Shown: one piece after another, positions 22,272 to 29,052 of the stretch
Layout of the letters: each line of letters starts with the position of its first letter
Position numbering within the stretch: the first letter of the stretch is position 1
Source of the DNA: a virus
DNA length: 35,809 nt
IMG/VR virus record: IMGVR_UViG_3300005295_000043
Location: 1 to 35,809 of that record
Direction: 5' to 3' (one strand)
Translations under genes and position numbers: made by a program
The notes under the pieces: generated by a model
The model's input: only the letters and a program-made list of their open reading frames with translations
What the model was told of the DNA's origin: nothing
Databases searched by the model: none

Positions 22272-23330
22272 CAATTGAATGAGGGTGCCGGAGCGGACGC
22301 TTTCGGCCGCTGTCTTGGCGATCATCAGCGCCCTCGCCCGCTTGCCATAATGGCGCACCATCTTAGGCGACATGCCGAGCATCGAGCCGATCTGATTGTC
22401 GCTCAAGCCCAGCTCCAAAAGGTAGCAGCAGGCATTCTTGCGAAGGCCGTGAAGCACGAAATCGGTGTCCGGTTTGACCGTCTCGCGTGCGACCATGTCG
22501 GCGATCACTTCCTGCACCGCCTCATGCGCCATCAGGGCGCGGATGCGGCTTTGCACGGCGCCAGTGGTGCCGAACGGCTTGCCTTGGCGATCATAGACGA
22601 GTGTGACCGACCGGCGCGGAAGCCGTGCCAGCTCTTCCTTCCAGAGTGGATGCAAGGGGATCGAGACGGGAACGCCTGTCTTCTGCTGCTCGAACGACAT
22701 GATATCGTCCTGGATCCAGCCATATTGCATCCGGATGATATCGCTGTTGCGCTGGCCCGAGCATAGCGCGGTTGCGACCAGCATCCGCGTCATGGGCGTG
22801 GCAACCTCGAAGGCGACGCGCAGCAGATCGGCCGGCCATGGCTCATATTCGCCGATCGCCAGCGCCTTGATCCCGGCCGCCGGGTTGTGCGCGATCCAAT
22901 CGATCTTGCACGCGTGACCCATCAGGAGGCGGAAGACGGTCAGCCAGTTATTGGCCTTTCCCGGCGTCTCGGCCATGGTGTCGCGCATCTTATAGACGTG
23001 CGCAGGCCGGACCTGCTTGACCAGGCGGTGGCCGTGCTTCTCGCCGATCATGTCGAGATAGCGCAGATAGTTGGACACGGTCTCGCTGCTTTCGACATTC
23101 TTGAATTCGGCGCTGCCGCGGAAATCCTCGATCAGCGCGCCGATGCTTTCAGGCACTGGCGGCAGGCGTTCGGGCACGGCCTGGGGCTCATGCAGCGCCT
23201 TATAGGTTGGCCAGAATTCGGGATCGTCGAGCGCCGGCAGGCGATGATAGACGCGCTTCCCGCCGACGCGGTGACGGTAATAATTGAGCCCCTGCGATAT
23301 GTAGAGGTTGGGAATCAAAGGTCGGCCCAT
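22239..23330 (-). CDS. int: Tyrosine-family site-specific integrase
   Basis: 363 residues. An N-terminal arm-binding part (residues 1-55, YRHRVGGKRVYHRL), a core-binding helical part to about 160, and a catalytic part with R194 (GQRNSDI), K217 (QQKTG), H294 and R297 (HGLRKN) and nucleophile Y328 (VRHYGKRA). The second His/Trp normally in LGH is replaced by M320 (SMLGMSP). Its 3' end runs into the attP repeats, and its start overlaps the Xis-like gene by 16 bases. It should integrate the phage at a tRNA 3' end. Confidence 0.93.
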   Translation of the reverse strand: MGRPLIPNLYISQGLNYYRHRVGGKRVYHRLPALDDPEFWPTYKALHEPQAVPERLPPVPESIGALIEDFRGSAEFKNVESSETVSNYLRYLDMIGEKHGHRLVKQVRPAHVYKMRDTMAETPGKANNWLTVFRLLMGHACKIDWIAHNPAAGIKALAIGEYEPWPADLLRVAFEVATPMTRMLVATALCSGQRNSDIIRMQYGWIQDDIMSFEQQKTGVPVSIPLHPLWKEELARLPRRSVTLVYDRQGKPFGTTGAVQSRIRALMAHEAVQEVIADMVARETVKPDTDFVLHGLRKNACCYLLELGLSDNQIGSMLGMSPKMVRHYGKRARALMIAKTAAESVRSGTLIQLGGLNQIAKVG

Positions 23331-23578
23331 GTGTCGATCTCGCGCGCTGCCGGGGCGCGAGACTGTTGCAGGCCGGAACGCAGGTCAAGGGTGGCGTCGA
23401 TCGCACAGCGATCCCAGGCCACGCGGCTGTCATCTTCCTCGCGCAGCGCGGCCGGATAGACCTTGCGCTTGACGCGATCGAGGAAGAGCGACCGGCTGAT
23501 GCCGAGATAGAGCGCGGCCGTGTCCGCATCCATCAGGCGCGGCCAATCGGGCAGCATGGCGAGGCGTTCGTGTTTCAT
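23315..23578 (-). CDS. Excisionase/AlpA-like DNA-binding protein
   Basis: 87 residues from ATG 23578. RLMDADTAALYLGISRSLFLDRVKRKVYPAA is a MerR/AlpA-type helix-turn-helix typical of Xis proteins, and SRVAWDRCAIDATLDL is the usual continuation. It overlaps the integrase start, so the two are co-translated. It would direct integrase towards excision or activate int. A longer start at 23635 has no added family match. Confidence 0.75.
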   Translation of the reverse strand: MKHERLAMLPDWPRLMDADTAALYLGISRSLFLDRVKRKVYPAALREEDDSRVAWDRCAIDATLDLRSGLQQSRAPAAREIDTWADL

Positions 23579-23582
23579 GCGC

Positions 23583-23834
23583 TCACGCCGTCCGCTCTTG
23601 GCTGTCGGACTTTTCAACGAGGGGATACGCGGCATCCCATTGTTCGATCATCCGACGGATCTCCGGGATGATCTCCGCCATGGCGCGGCCTTTCTGCCAT
23701 TCCCCCCAGTGTGGTATGGTGCACACCAATATCAGGTTTAGTCTCCAATATGCGCACCCGGTTATCGGTTCGCATGGAAGAGGGTATCCTAGCCTGTCGA
23801 TATCGCGCCCGCGCTGCGTGGCCATCATGTTCAC
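23583..23834 (-). CDS. Small early protein of unknown function
   Basis: 83 residues from GTG 23834, which follows GAAGGGG by 9 bases and overlaps the preceding stop as GTGA. The C-terminal 32 residues (MAEIIPEIRRMIEQWDAAYPLVEK) look helical and could be the whole protein if ATG 23681 is used. It lies 4 bases before the Xis-like gene. No family is recognised; the choice of start is uncertain. Confidence 0.5.
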   Translation of the reverse strand: MNMMATQRGRDIDRLGYPLPCEPITGCAYWRLNLILVCTIPHWGEWQKGRAMAEIIPEIRRMIEQWDAAYPLVEKSDSQERTA

Positions 23835-23890
23835 GCCATATCCCCTTCGACTTCGTCGGCCCAGCCGCGATTATCGTTTGCCGGCGTCAT
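23831..23890 (-). CDS. Possible 19-residue peptide linking two early genes
   Basis: The peptide begins MTPANDNRGWADEV. AAGGAAG lies 5 bases before ATG 23890, and the start overlaps the previous stop (ATGA), while its own stop overlaps the next GTG. The good ribosome site and double overlap suggest it is translated, perhaps only to couple its neighbours. Confidence 0.35.
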   Translation of the reverse strand: MTPANDNRGWADEVEGDMA

Positions 23891-24351
23891 GCCGCTTCCT
23901 TCAGCGCCGCAGCGGCGCGCTCGGCGGCGATCCTGGCGCGGAGCGCCAGCGTGGTTTCGGCGCAGCGGACGAAGTTGAACGGGCGCAGATATTGGGCGTG
24001 CAGCAGATCGATCGCGATCGCGCGTTGCTCGGCGGTGCGATCGCTCGGCTTGCTGTTCGCGAGCGCGCGTGCACGGCGGCCGGCGACGGTCAGTTCGGTT
24101 AGAATTTCGTCCAAGGTTGCGGCGGGCGCGTCCGCTGGGCGCGGCTCTGTCGTCACGAACATATGCACGTCGGCGGCGATCGCGCCCATGATGCGGATGC
24201 CGCGATCGGCATCGGCCCGGTCCATCTTTCCGGCTTCGACGCGCAAAGGAAAAGCGCGCGCCCGCTCGGCATGCATGTGCGCGGTGTAGCGCTGCAGCGA
24301 TTCCCAATCCTCGCTGCAGAGGCGGTCAGTCTCTGGCGGCGCGTGGGACAC
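23887..24351 (-). CDS. Early-region protein of unknown function
   Basis: 154 residues from GTG 24351 (GGAA 7 bases upstream). It is largely helical and Ala/Arg-rich, with segments WESLQRYTAHMHAERARAF, MGAIAADVHMFVTTEP, TLDEILTELTVAGRRARAL and YLRPFNFVRCAETTLALRARI. The regular reading and conserved-looking aromatic residues make a real gene likely. It overlaps the preceding gene by 26 bases in the leftward early operon. Confidence 0.72.
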   Translation of the reverse strand: MSHAPPETDRLCSEDWESLQRYTAHMHAERARAFPLRVEAGKMDRADADRGIRIMGAIAADVHMFVTTEPRPADAPAATLDEILTELTVAGRRARALANSKPSDRTAEQRAIAIDLLHAQYLRPFNFVRCAETTLALRARIAAERAAAALKEAA

Positions 24352-24532
24352 GGTTTCCGGCGATCATGCTGTCGATGGACGCGTTGAGCTGTTTTTCGGC
24401 GTCGCGGAGGCGCTCATTTGCCGCCGAGCGGGCATCGAGCGCCGCGGTGACAAGAGCTTCCGCCGCCTGAGCGGCATCCCGCGCGCGGGCCACGTCGGCA
24501 ACGATGGCGAGGAAGTCGGCGGGAGCGCTCAT
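24326..24532 (-). CDS. Small coiled-coil early protein
   Basis: 68 residues, almost entirely one Ala-rich helix with heptad-like spacing (IVADVARARDAAQAAEALVTAALD, NERLRDAEKQLNASIDSM). ATG 24532 overlaps the stop of the upstream membrane peptide gene (ATGA), so it depends on coupled translation. Its function is unknown. Confidence 0.65.
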   Translation of the reverse strand: MSAPADFLAIVADVARARDAAQAAEALVTAALDARSAANERLRDAEKQLNASIDSMIAGNRVPRAARD

Positions 24533-24681
24533 GACAGCAGCCAAGCGCTGAGCATCGGCAGGCCGCGGTTGATGGCAATCAGCACGGCGATGACGCTGAC
24601 GCCGCCGACCAGGCCGCGCGCGACCGCGATCATGTCGTCGCGCACCGGCGCGAGCTGCTGCGGCCAGGGCTCGCGGGGCAT
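24529..24681 (-). CDS. Small early membrane protein
   Basis: 50 residues with one clear transmembrane helix near residues 22-40 (ARGLVGGVSVIAVLIAI). The N-terminus (PREPWPQQLAPVRDD) is amphipathic. ATG 24681 overlaps the stop of the preceding gene (TGATG). As an early-expressed single-pass membrane peptide it could influence the host envelope or superinfection; this is inference. Confidence 0.65.
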   Translation of the reverse strand: MPREPWPQQLAPVRDDMIAVARGLVGGVSVIAVLIAINRGLPMLSAWLLS

Positions 24682-24932
24682 CAACGTGCAGCCGCTTCGT
24701 ACGCGCCCGCACCCATGGCGGCAAGCGCGGCGCGATCGGCGCGGGTATGCGCGCCGAGCGGCACCAGATCGGACAGCTCGACGGTGCGATCGATGGTGCT
24801 GCCATCGCGGGCGCGGCCAAACACCTTGAGGGTGCCGTTGGCGTTGCGCTGGATCACGCGGACCGTGACGCCCTCGGGCTTCACATGGGCGCGGCTGCCG
24901 GGATGCGGGAAAAGCGTTTCGGACTGAAGCAT
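24681..24932 (-). CDS. First gene of the leftward early operon, unknown function
   Basis: 83 residues. AGGAGG lies 6 bases before ATG 24932, and the start follows the operator-bearing region, so this should be the first and best translated product of the leftward transcript. The sequence is beta-rich and basic in the first half (RAHVKPEGVTVRVIQRNANGTLKVFGRARDG), ending in an Ala-rich helix. No motif is recognised. First-position early genes often encode host take-over or anti-defence proteins. Confidence 0.72.
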   Translation of the reverse strand: MLQSETLFPHPGSRAHVKPEGVTVRVIQRNANGTLKVFGRARDGSTIDRTVELSDLVPLGAHTRADRAALAAMGAGAYEAAAR

Positions 24933-24950
24933 GGGAACCTCCTGTTCGGG

Positions 24951-25056
24951 TGACATCGAAATATGACACCTAAAGATGTCAGTCAAGTCAATGATGCACA
25001 AAAAGGTGTCGTTGCGTGTGACGCGACACCAGGGCAGGGTCTTCCAAGGGTGACAC
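24951..25056. promoter_or_regulatory. Left control region with repressor operators
   Basis: The 18-bp near-palindrome TGACACCTAAAGATGTCA (24964-24981) sits in the spacer of a leftward promoter candidate (TTGACT at 24986-24981, TATTTC at 24963-24958, 17-bp spacing). More GACAC half-sites occur at 24951, 25005 (GGTGTCG), 25024 (CGACACC) and 25051. The same motif lies beside the repressor gene, so one repressor probably controls both regions and also the + gene at 25058. Confidence 0.68.
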
Positions 25057-25057
25057 G

Positions 25058-25522
25058 ATGAAAAAATGTCCGGCTTGCGCCGAGGAAATCCAGGACGATG
25101 CGCGGCTGTGCCGCTTTTGCGGGACCGACCTGTTACGCTATGGGCGGAAGAAAGGGTCGACGCTTAACGTGATCGCGCTGATCGTCGTCGTCGGCTTTGT
25201 CGCTCTCATGCTGTTCGGCCTGCTCGGGCCGAAGGCGCGCAGCCAGGCTGATGATGCAAAGATCAAGGTATCGAGTCGTGGCGACGGCCTCGAAGTCTCC
25301 AATGGAACCTTTCAACCCTTCACCGAATGCGAATGGACGCTCAACGGCGATTATGAGCTGACGGGATCAGCTGACGTGCTGGCCGGGACGACGACGGCGC
25401 CCTGGGCGATGTTCGTGCGCAGCGATGGAACGCGGTTCGAATCGCCAGCCATGGCGGCGCGATCGATCCATATTCATTGCAGCAGCCCGCGAACGCTGTC
25501 GATCTATCGCACCTGGGGCTGA
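25058..25522 (+). CDS. Zinc-ribbon membrane protein of unknown function
   Basis: 154 residues. C4/C7 and C18/C21 ([19 protein letters not shown]) form a zinc ribbon, followed by a basic stretch and a transmembrane helix near residues 37-57. The remaining 95 residues would lie outside the cytoplasm and are beta-rich ([39 protein letters not shown]). AAGGG stands 7 bases before the start. It is transcribed towards the repressor gene and the two stop codons abut. It may be a lysogeny-expressed surface or exclusion protein. Confidence 0.75.
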   Translation: MKKCPACAEEIQDDARLCRFCGTDLLRYGRKKGSTLNVIALIVVVGFVALMLFGLLGPKARSQADDAKIKVSSRGDGLEVSNGTFQPFTECEWTLNGDYELTGSADVLAGTTTAPWAMFVRSDGTRFESPAMAARSIHIHCSSPRTLSIYRTWG

Positions 25523-26272
25523 TCAGACGGCCATCAAATCCGACGGCGTCATGACGCGGTGGACGGCGCCGACCTCGCGGATATCGAGACGAAAAATGCC
25601 GGCAGGCTGAAACTGCTCCAGCTCGATATAATTGGCGGTTCGGCGGATCAGCCGCTTGATGACGGCCGTGACAAACTCGCTGCCTTCTTCGTCATGCCGC
25701 ATCAGCTGAACGATCACATAATCGCCGAGCGACGCCGGCCGGCGGGGATCGACATAGATCGGCTCGCCCTGCTCATACCGCGGGGACATCGAATCGCCGA
25801 CGATGTAGAGCCCGTAAACGTCATCACGGCCGACCAGCACAGGCGGCCGGCGCAGATAATCGACGACATCGCCGGGCTCGTATGTCGTCGTTGCGACCGT
25901 GATTGGGTGATCTCCATTGCGGCTCAGATCGTGGCCCTGGGCGGTGCCATAGACAGGCACGTCCCGCGGCAGCTCGCGCGGGCGAAAGGGCACAGGCGGC
26001 TCGCGCAGCTGGACATCCCTCGCAGGCTCGCGCTGCTCGACAATGCGGCCGCCCTTGGCGGCTTCGAACTGCGCGAGGGTGACGCCGACCGCGTCAAGGA
26101 TGCGTTCGAGATTATCGGAGCGCGGCACCTTGCCGATTTTCAGATTATAGATTGCAGCGCGGCTGACGCCGGCTTTCTTGGCCCAATCCCGATCGGACAA
26201 CCCATCGGGCCGGAAGCTGTCGACGATCCGAAACAGCTCGGAAACGTCAGGATTTTGCGACTTTTCTGACAT
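25523..26272 (-). CDS. Phage repressor (HTH plus S24/LexA-like peptidase domain)
   Basis: 249 residues from ATG 26272. Residues about 12-70 are a helix-turn-helix domain (GLSDRDWAKKAGVSRAAIYNLKIGK). Residues about 105-240 are an S24 domain with S161 (GDSMSPRY) and K206 (AVIKRL). The expected Ala-Gly cleavage dipeptide is not seen; the region reads VPVYGTAQGHDL. No ribosome site precedes ATG 26272, which suggests a leaderless message; an alternative ATG at 26326 would translate the operators. It should bind the GACACCT operators and hold lysogeny. Confidence 0.9.
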   Translation of the reverse strand: MSEKSQNPDVSELFRIVDSFRPDGLSDRDWAKKAGVSRAAIYNLKIGKVPRSDNLERILDAVGVTLAQFEAAKGGRIVEQREPARDVQLREPPVPFRPRELPRDVPVYGTAQGHDLSRNGDHPITVATTTYEPGDVVDYLRRPPVLVGRDDVYGLYIVGDSMSPRYEQGEPIYVDPRRPASLGDYVIVQLMRHDEEGSEFVTAVIKRLIRRTANYIELEQFQPAGIFRLDIREVGAVHRVMTPSDLMAV

Positions 26273-26361
26273 GACACAAATATGGGCCAAATTGGTGTCA
26301 TAGGTAATCGCACTTATAGGTGTCATTTCCTCTTGAAGTGAGATCTAAAGGTGTCTATCAG
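26272..26361. promoter_or_regulatory. Right control region: divergent promoters and operators
   Basis: It separates the repressor from the Cro-like gene. On the minus strand, 26356-26339 matches the left operator at 14 of 18 positions and 26325-26308 at 13 of 18; further half-sites are at 26294-26300 and 26272-26277. A rightward promoter TTGAAG (26333-26338), 17 bp, TATCAG (26356-26361) has an operator filling its spacer, and its predicted start lies almost at the Cro ATG. Confidence 0.7.
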
Positions 26362-26369
26362 TTCTGCGC

Positions 26370-26636
26370 ATGAACGCTCTCACCGACCATGCATTGATCG
26401 AACAGATCGACGGCTTTCTGGATCGCACGGGCATGAAACCGACGCGATTCGGGCGGCTCGCCACGGGTCAATCGCATCTCATTCAGACGCTTCGCGAAGG
26501 ACGGTCGCCGTCGCTTCGCACCGCGAATCGCATCCTGGAATTCATGCGGCTGCATGAAGTGACCGAGCCTGAAGAGAACGCAAAGCAACTGAACCATGGC
26601 GCTGCTTCTAGCAGCATGGGGGCGACGGGATCATGA
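26370..26636 (+). CDS. Cro-like helix-turn-helix regulator
   Basis: 88 residues. MKPTRFGRLATGQSHLIQTLREGRSPSLRTANRILEFM (residues 22-59) is a helix-turn-helix of the type seen in small phage regulators. It is the first rightward gene, divergent from the repressor, with repressor sites in its promoter. The message may be nearly leaderless. It overlaps the next gene by 4 bases. Confidence 0.75.
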   Translation: MNALTDHALIEQIDGFLDRTGMKPTRFGRLATGQSHLIQTLREGRSPSLRTANRILEFMRLHEVTEPEENAKQLNHGAASSSMGATGS

Positions 26637-27061
26637 TCGACGATAATCGTTTCGGGCGCGATCCTGTTGCCGTGCAGGCCGAAGTCTTCCGCATGTTCGT
26701 CGGCATCGGCAAGCGCATATCCAGCTGGGGCGCGCTCGCGGAAGCGAGCGGCGTGCCGGTATCCTCGCTGAAGAGCTACGCGCAGGGCACGACGATGCCG
26801 TATCCGGTCCTGCTCGCGCTGCTGCCGGTGCTGCCGACCGAAGCCGGCAACATGCTGATCGCGCCCTCGGGCTTCAAGCTGGCGCCGATCGCGCCCGACG
26901 ATGCCAACTGGCATGAGCTGGGCGCCGAAGCCTCCATGCTGACCTTCGAAATCCTGGACGCCGAGAAAGACGGGCGAATCGACCATGTCGAAGGCGCCAA
27001 GCTGAAATCGCGCGCGCGGCGCCTGGTCGCCAAGGCCGTGGGAATGCTGAGCGATGACTGA
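26633..27061 (+). CDS. CII/CP76-like phage regulatory protein
   Basis: 142 residues. A predicted HTH (SWGALAEASGVPVSSLKSYAQGTTMPYPVLLALLPVLP) is followed by GNMLIAPSGFKLAPI and a helical C-terminus (DHVEGAKLKSRARRLVAKAVGML). This resembles the CP76/CII-type regulators placed second in the rightward early operon of many temperate phages, where they choose between lysis and lysogeny. The family call is by pattern and position. ATGA overlap with the Cro-like gene. Confidence 0.65.
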   Translation: MIDDNRFGRDPVAVQAEVFRMFVGIGKRISSWGALAEASGVPVSSLKSYAQGTTMPYPVLLALLPVLPTEAGNMLIAPSGFKLAPIAPDDANWHELGAEASMLTFEILDAEKDGRIDHVEGAKLKSRARRLVAKAVGMLSDD

Positions 27062-27752
27062 GTGTCAGCGGGCCGCGCGACCTGTCGGCTGGCGTGTGCC
27101 GAGCGATGCCTTCCAGGCCATCGGCAAGTCCGAGGGGCCGGAGCTGCTGCGTGCCTGCGTGCTGTGCAGCTACAGCGGCAGCTACAGCGACGCCACGCGA
27201 CTACAAAAGCTGAGCCTCGGTGCGCGATCGCTGGCCGAATGGCTGATGCGCGACAGCACCCGGCAGTGCGCGTTCGACGGGATCGAGGGCATCAGCCTTA
27301 CCGATATCGACCGCATCCTGATCGGCGTGCTGCAGCCCGGCGACGCCATGTGCGAGATCATCGCGCGGGCGACCGACGGCTGCATTCTGCCGGACATGTT
27401 CGATCGGTTTCCGCCCACCTGGTACGGCATCGGCTTCGAAAGCGAATGCGAGGACGTGCCGCCGCCCCCAGGGACGGAGCTGGCGGCATCGGAGCTGCCG
27501 CGTCTTCCCCAACAGGAATTCTCGCCCGTCACGGTGCGGATGGACACGCTTGGCTCGATCGGCGCGGGGCCGATCGCCGAAGTGTGGCCGTTCGACGACG
27601 GGTTTTTCGTGAAGCTGCCCGGCCTGATCGCCGCGGTGGATCGCGGGACAGCATACGGGCTGCATGCGGCGCTGGGCAAGGCGCTGCACGTGGCTGACGG
27701 GAGCGCGCCGATCATCGGCGATGGGGGGATGCATGGGACTCTATCAGGCTGA
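27054..27752 (+). CDS. Early protein of unknown function
   Basis: 232 residues beginning in an 8-base overlap with the preceding gene. It contains a short Ser/Tyr-rich run (CSYSGSYSDATRLQKLSLGARSLAEWLMRD), an acidic middle and a Pro-rich linker (EDVPPPPGTELAASELPRLPQ). The C-terminal half has FDDGFFVKLPGLIAAVDRGTAYGLHAALGKAL. There is no recognised motif. It sits between regulatory genes in the early operon, so a regulatory or replication-accessory role is plausible. Confidence 0.72.
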   Translation: MTECQRAARPVGWRVPSDAFQAIGKSEGPELLRACVLCSYSGSYSDATRLQKLSLGARSLAEWLMRDSTRQCAFDGIEGISLTDIDRILIGVLQPGDAMCEIIARATDGCILPDMFDRFPPTWYGIGFESECEDVPPPPGTELAASELPRLPQQEFSPVTVRMDTLGSIGAGPIAEVWPFDDGFFVKLPGLIAAVDRGTAYGLHAALGKALHVADGSAPIIGDGGMHGTLSG

Positions 27753-28236
27753 TTTCCGCGCCGTCCGCGCGTTCGCCCAGGGTGATGGTCCGGGCGAGCT
27801 GGTCTATGCGCGCGGGGCCGCGCTGCACGGGGGGCCGATCGCCGGCGCGGTGCGCGGGCTGATCGACGCCGGGGTGGTGCAGGCCAATTTCCGGCGCGGC
27901 GCCAGCGGCGAGGGCGAATATCTGATCACCCGACGGACCGCCATGGGCCGCGACGGGGCACGATTGCGCGCCGTGCGGCGCGGCGGGCCACGGCTGGATG
28001 AGATCGAACGCGCGGTGCTGCGGCTGCTGAAGCGCTACGCCCGCGCAGGGCAGGAGCTGCCGACCAACCGTTCCATAGCGGCGCGGTGCGGCTGCAAGAG
28101 CCGGCACGACGCGAGCTATCGCATCCGCAAGCTGGCCGGGTTCGGACTGATTGAGATCGAAACGATGGGCGAGACGCGCCTGGCAAAAATGCCGGCGCGA
28201 GTGGGAGAGGGCGAATGCAGTTCATTGCAGGATTGA
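27733..28236 (+). CDS. Winged-helix regulator-like protein
   Basis: 167 residues from ATG 27733, preceded by GGGGGG; it overlaps the previous gene by 20 bases. The C-terminal half (DEIERAVLRLLKRYARAGQELPTNRSIAARCGCKSRHDASYRIRKLAGFGLIEIET) is a winged helix-turn-helix. The N-terminal half (VYARGAALHGGPIAGAVRGLIDAGVVQANFRR) looks like a second HTH. Two tandem wHTH units suggest a DNA-binding protein acting on early phage DNA or origin. Confidence 0.7.
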   Translation: MGLYQADFRAVRAFAQGDGPGELVYARGAALHGGPIAGAVRGLIDAGVVQANFRRGASGEGEYLITRRTAMGRDGARLRAVRRGGPRLDEIERAVLRLLKRYARAGQELPTNRSIAARCGCKSRHDASYRIRKLAGFGLIEIETMGETRLAKMPARVGEGECSSLQD

Positions 28237-28319
28237 TCGTCGGCGCGATGCTGATGGTGTTGGGCGGTGCGGCGCTGATCACGGCGGCGGTTTTCAAGCA
28301 TCAGGGGAAGCTGTGGTGA
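28215..28319 (+). CDS. 34-residue early membrane peptide
   Basis: GGGAGAGGGCGA precedes ATG 28215. Nearly the entire peptide is one transmembrane helix (FIAGLIVGAMLMVLGGAALI) ending in a short basic tail. It overlaps the preceding gene by 22 bases and its stop overlaps the next GTG (GTGA). Small membrane peptides of this sort can modulate host membrane enzymes; the target is unknown. Confidence 0.6.
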   Translation: MQFIAGLIVGAMLMVLGGAALITAAVFKHQGKLW

Positions 28320-28876
28320 GCGCGTTCAAACCGATCGAAGGTGCCATCAGCCTGCACGGGCTCGGCTTCATACAAATCAAGCTGGAAGGTAACCAGCGCA
28401 TGCATGTCTGGCATCCGGGACTGCCCCGCCGGAGATGTTTCGAACATTCGCAAATCCACGATCATCGGTTCGGCTTTCGGAGCCGCGTACTGATCGGCGA
28501 GCAGATCAACGTAACCCATGCCTTCGAAATCGTGGGGGACCGGGCTCTGACCACGCACATAGCCTATCTGCACGAAGGCGCGCGATCGAAGTTCGGCGGT
28601 CGGCCATGGCTGGCGCACCTTTGCTTGCGCCGCATTGGCGAGATCAGTCGGGAGACCGTTGCTGCCGGCGAAACATATTCAATGCTCCCCTATGTTTTCC
28701 ATAGCACGCAACCCGGCGGGGATGGCCGTGTGGCTACCATCATGACGAAGACAAGCGAGGGCGAGTTTGGCGCGCATTCGGTATGTGCGGTCAACGTAGA
28801 GCCTGATGCTGACTTCGATCGCTTCCAGCTCAGCGAGGATGAATTGTGGCGCTTCGTTCGTGAGGTGTTGGCATGA
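28316..28876 (+). CDS. Cupin-like early phage protein
   Basis: 186 residues from GTG 28316, overlapping the preceding TGA. A His-rich strand FEHSQIHDHRFGFRSRVLIGEQINVTHAF places H44, H48 and H50 as likely metal ligands in a cupin-type barrel; a later strand has YVFHSTQPGGDGRVATIM. Such proteins could be metal-dependent oxygenases, isomerases or binding proteins; the substrate cannot be inferred. It overlaps the next gene by 4 bases. Confidence 0.68.
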   Translation: MSAFKPIEGAISLHGLGFIQIKLEGNQRMHVWHPGLPRRRCFEHSQIHDHRFGFRSRVLIGEQINVTHAFEIVGDRALTTHIAYLHEGARSKFGGRPWLAHLCLRRIGEISRETVAAGETYSMLPYVFHSTQPGGDGRVATIMTKTSEGEFGAHSVCAVNVEPDADFDRFQLSEDELWRFVREVLA

Positions 28877-29052
28877 GCATCCGGCTTCAAGACGCGGAGA
28901 TCGAGGCGCTGTGCAAGGTGGTGAAGGCCGCACTTGAACGCGCCGGCGTGCCGGAGATCGGCGAAGTATTCACCGGGCCACGCCACAATGAAGTTGGGTT
29001 CGAGACAAAGGACGGCGGGCATGTCGTCTTGTCGATGCGGGGGGCTATATGA
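28873..29052 (+). CDS. Small protein preceding the sliding clamp gene
   Basis: 59 residues in ATGA overlap with the genes on both sides (28873 and 29049). It has a helix (DAEIEALCKVVKAALERAGV) followed by a beta hairpin (NEVGFETKDGGHVVLSM). Unknown function. The tight coupling suggests it is produced at levels similar to the clamp. Confidence 0.68.
   Translation: MSIRLQDAEIEALCKVVKAALERAGVPEIGEVFTGPRHNEVGFETKDGGHVVLSMRGAI

Noticed and set aside
26273-26326. Longer repressor start at ATG 26326
   Set aside because: It would translate the operator half-sites and adds residues before the normal family start; the GGA is too close to the ATG. Kept as an alternative only.
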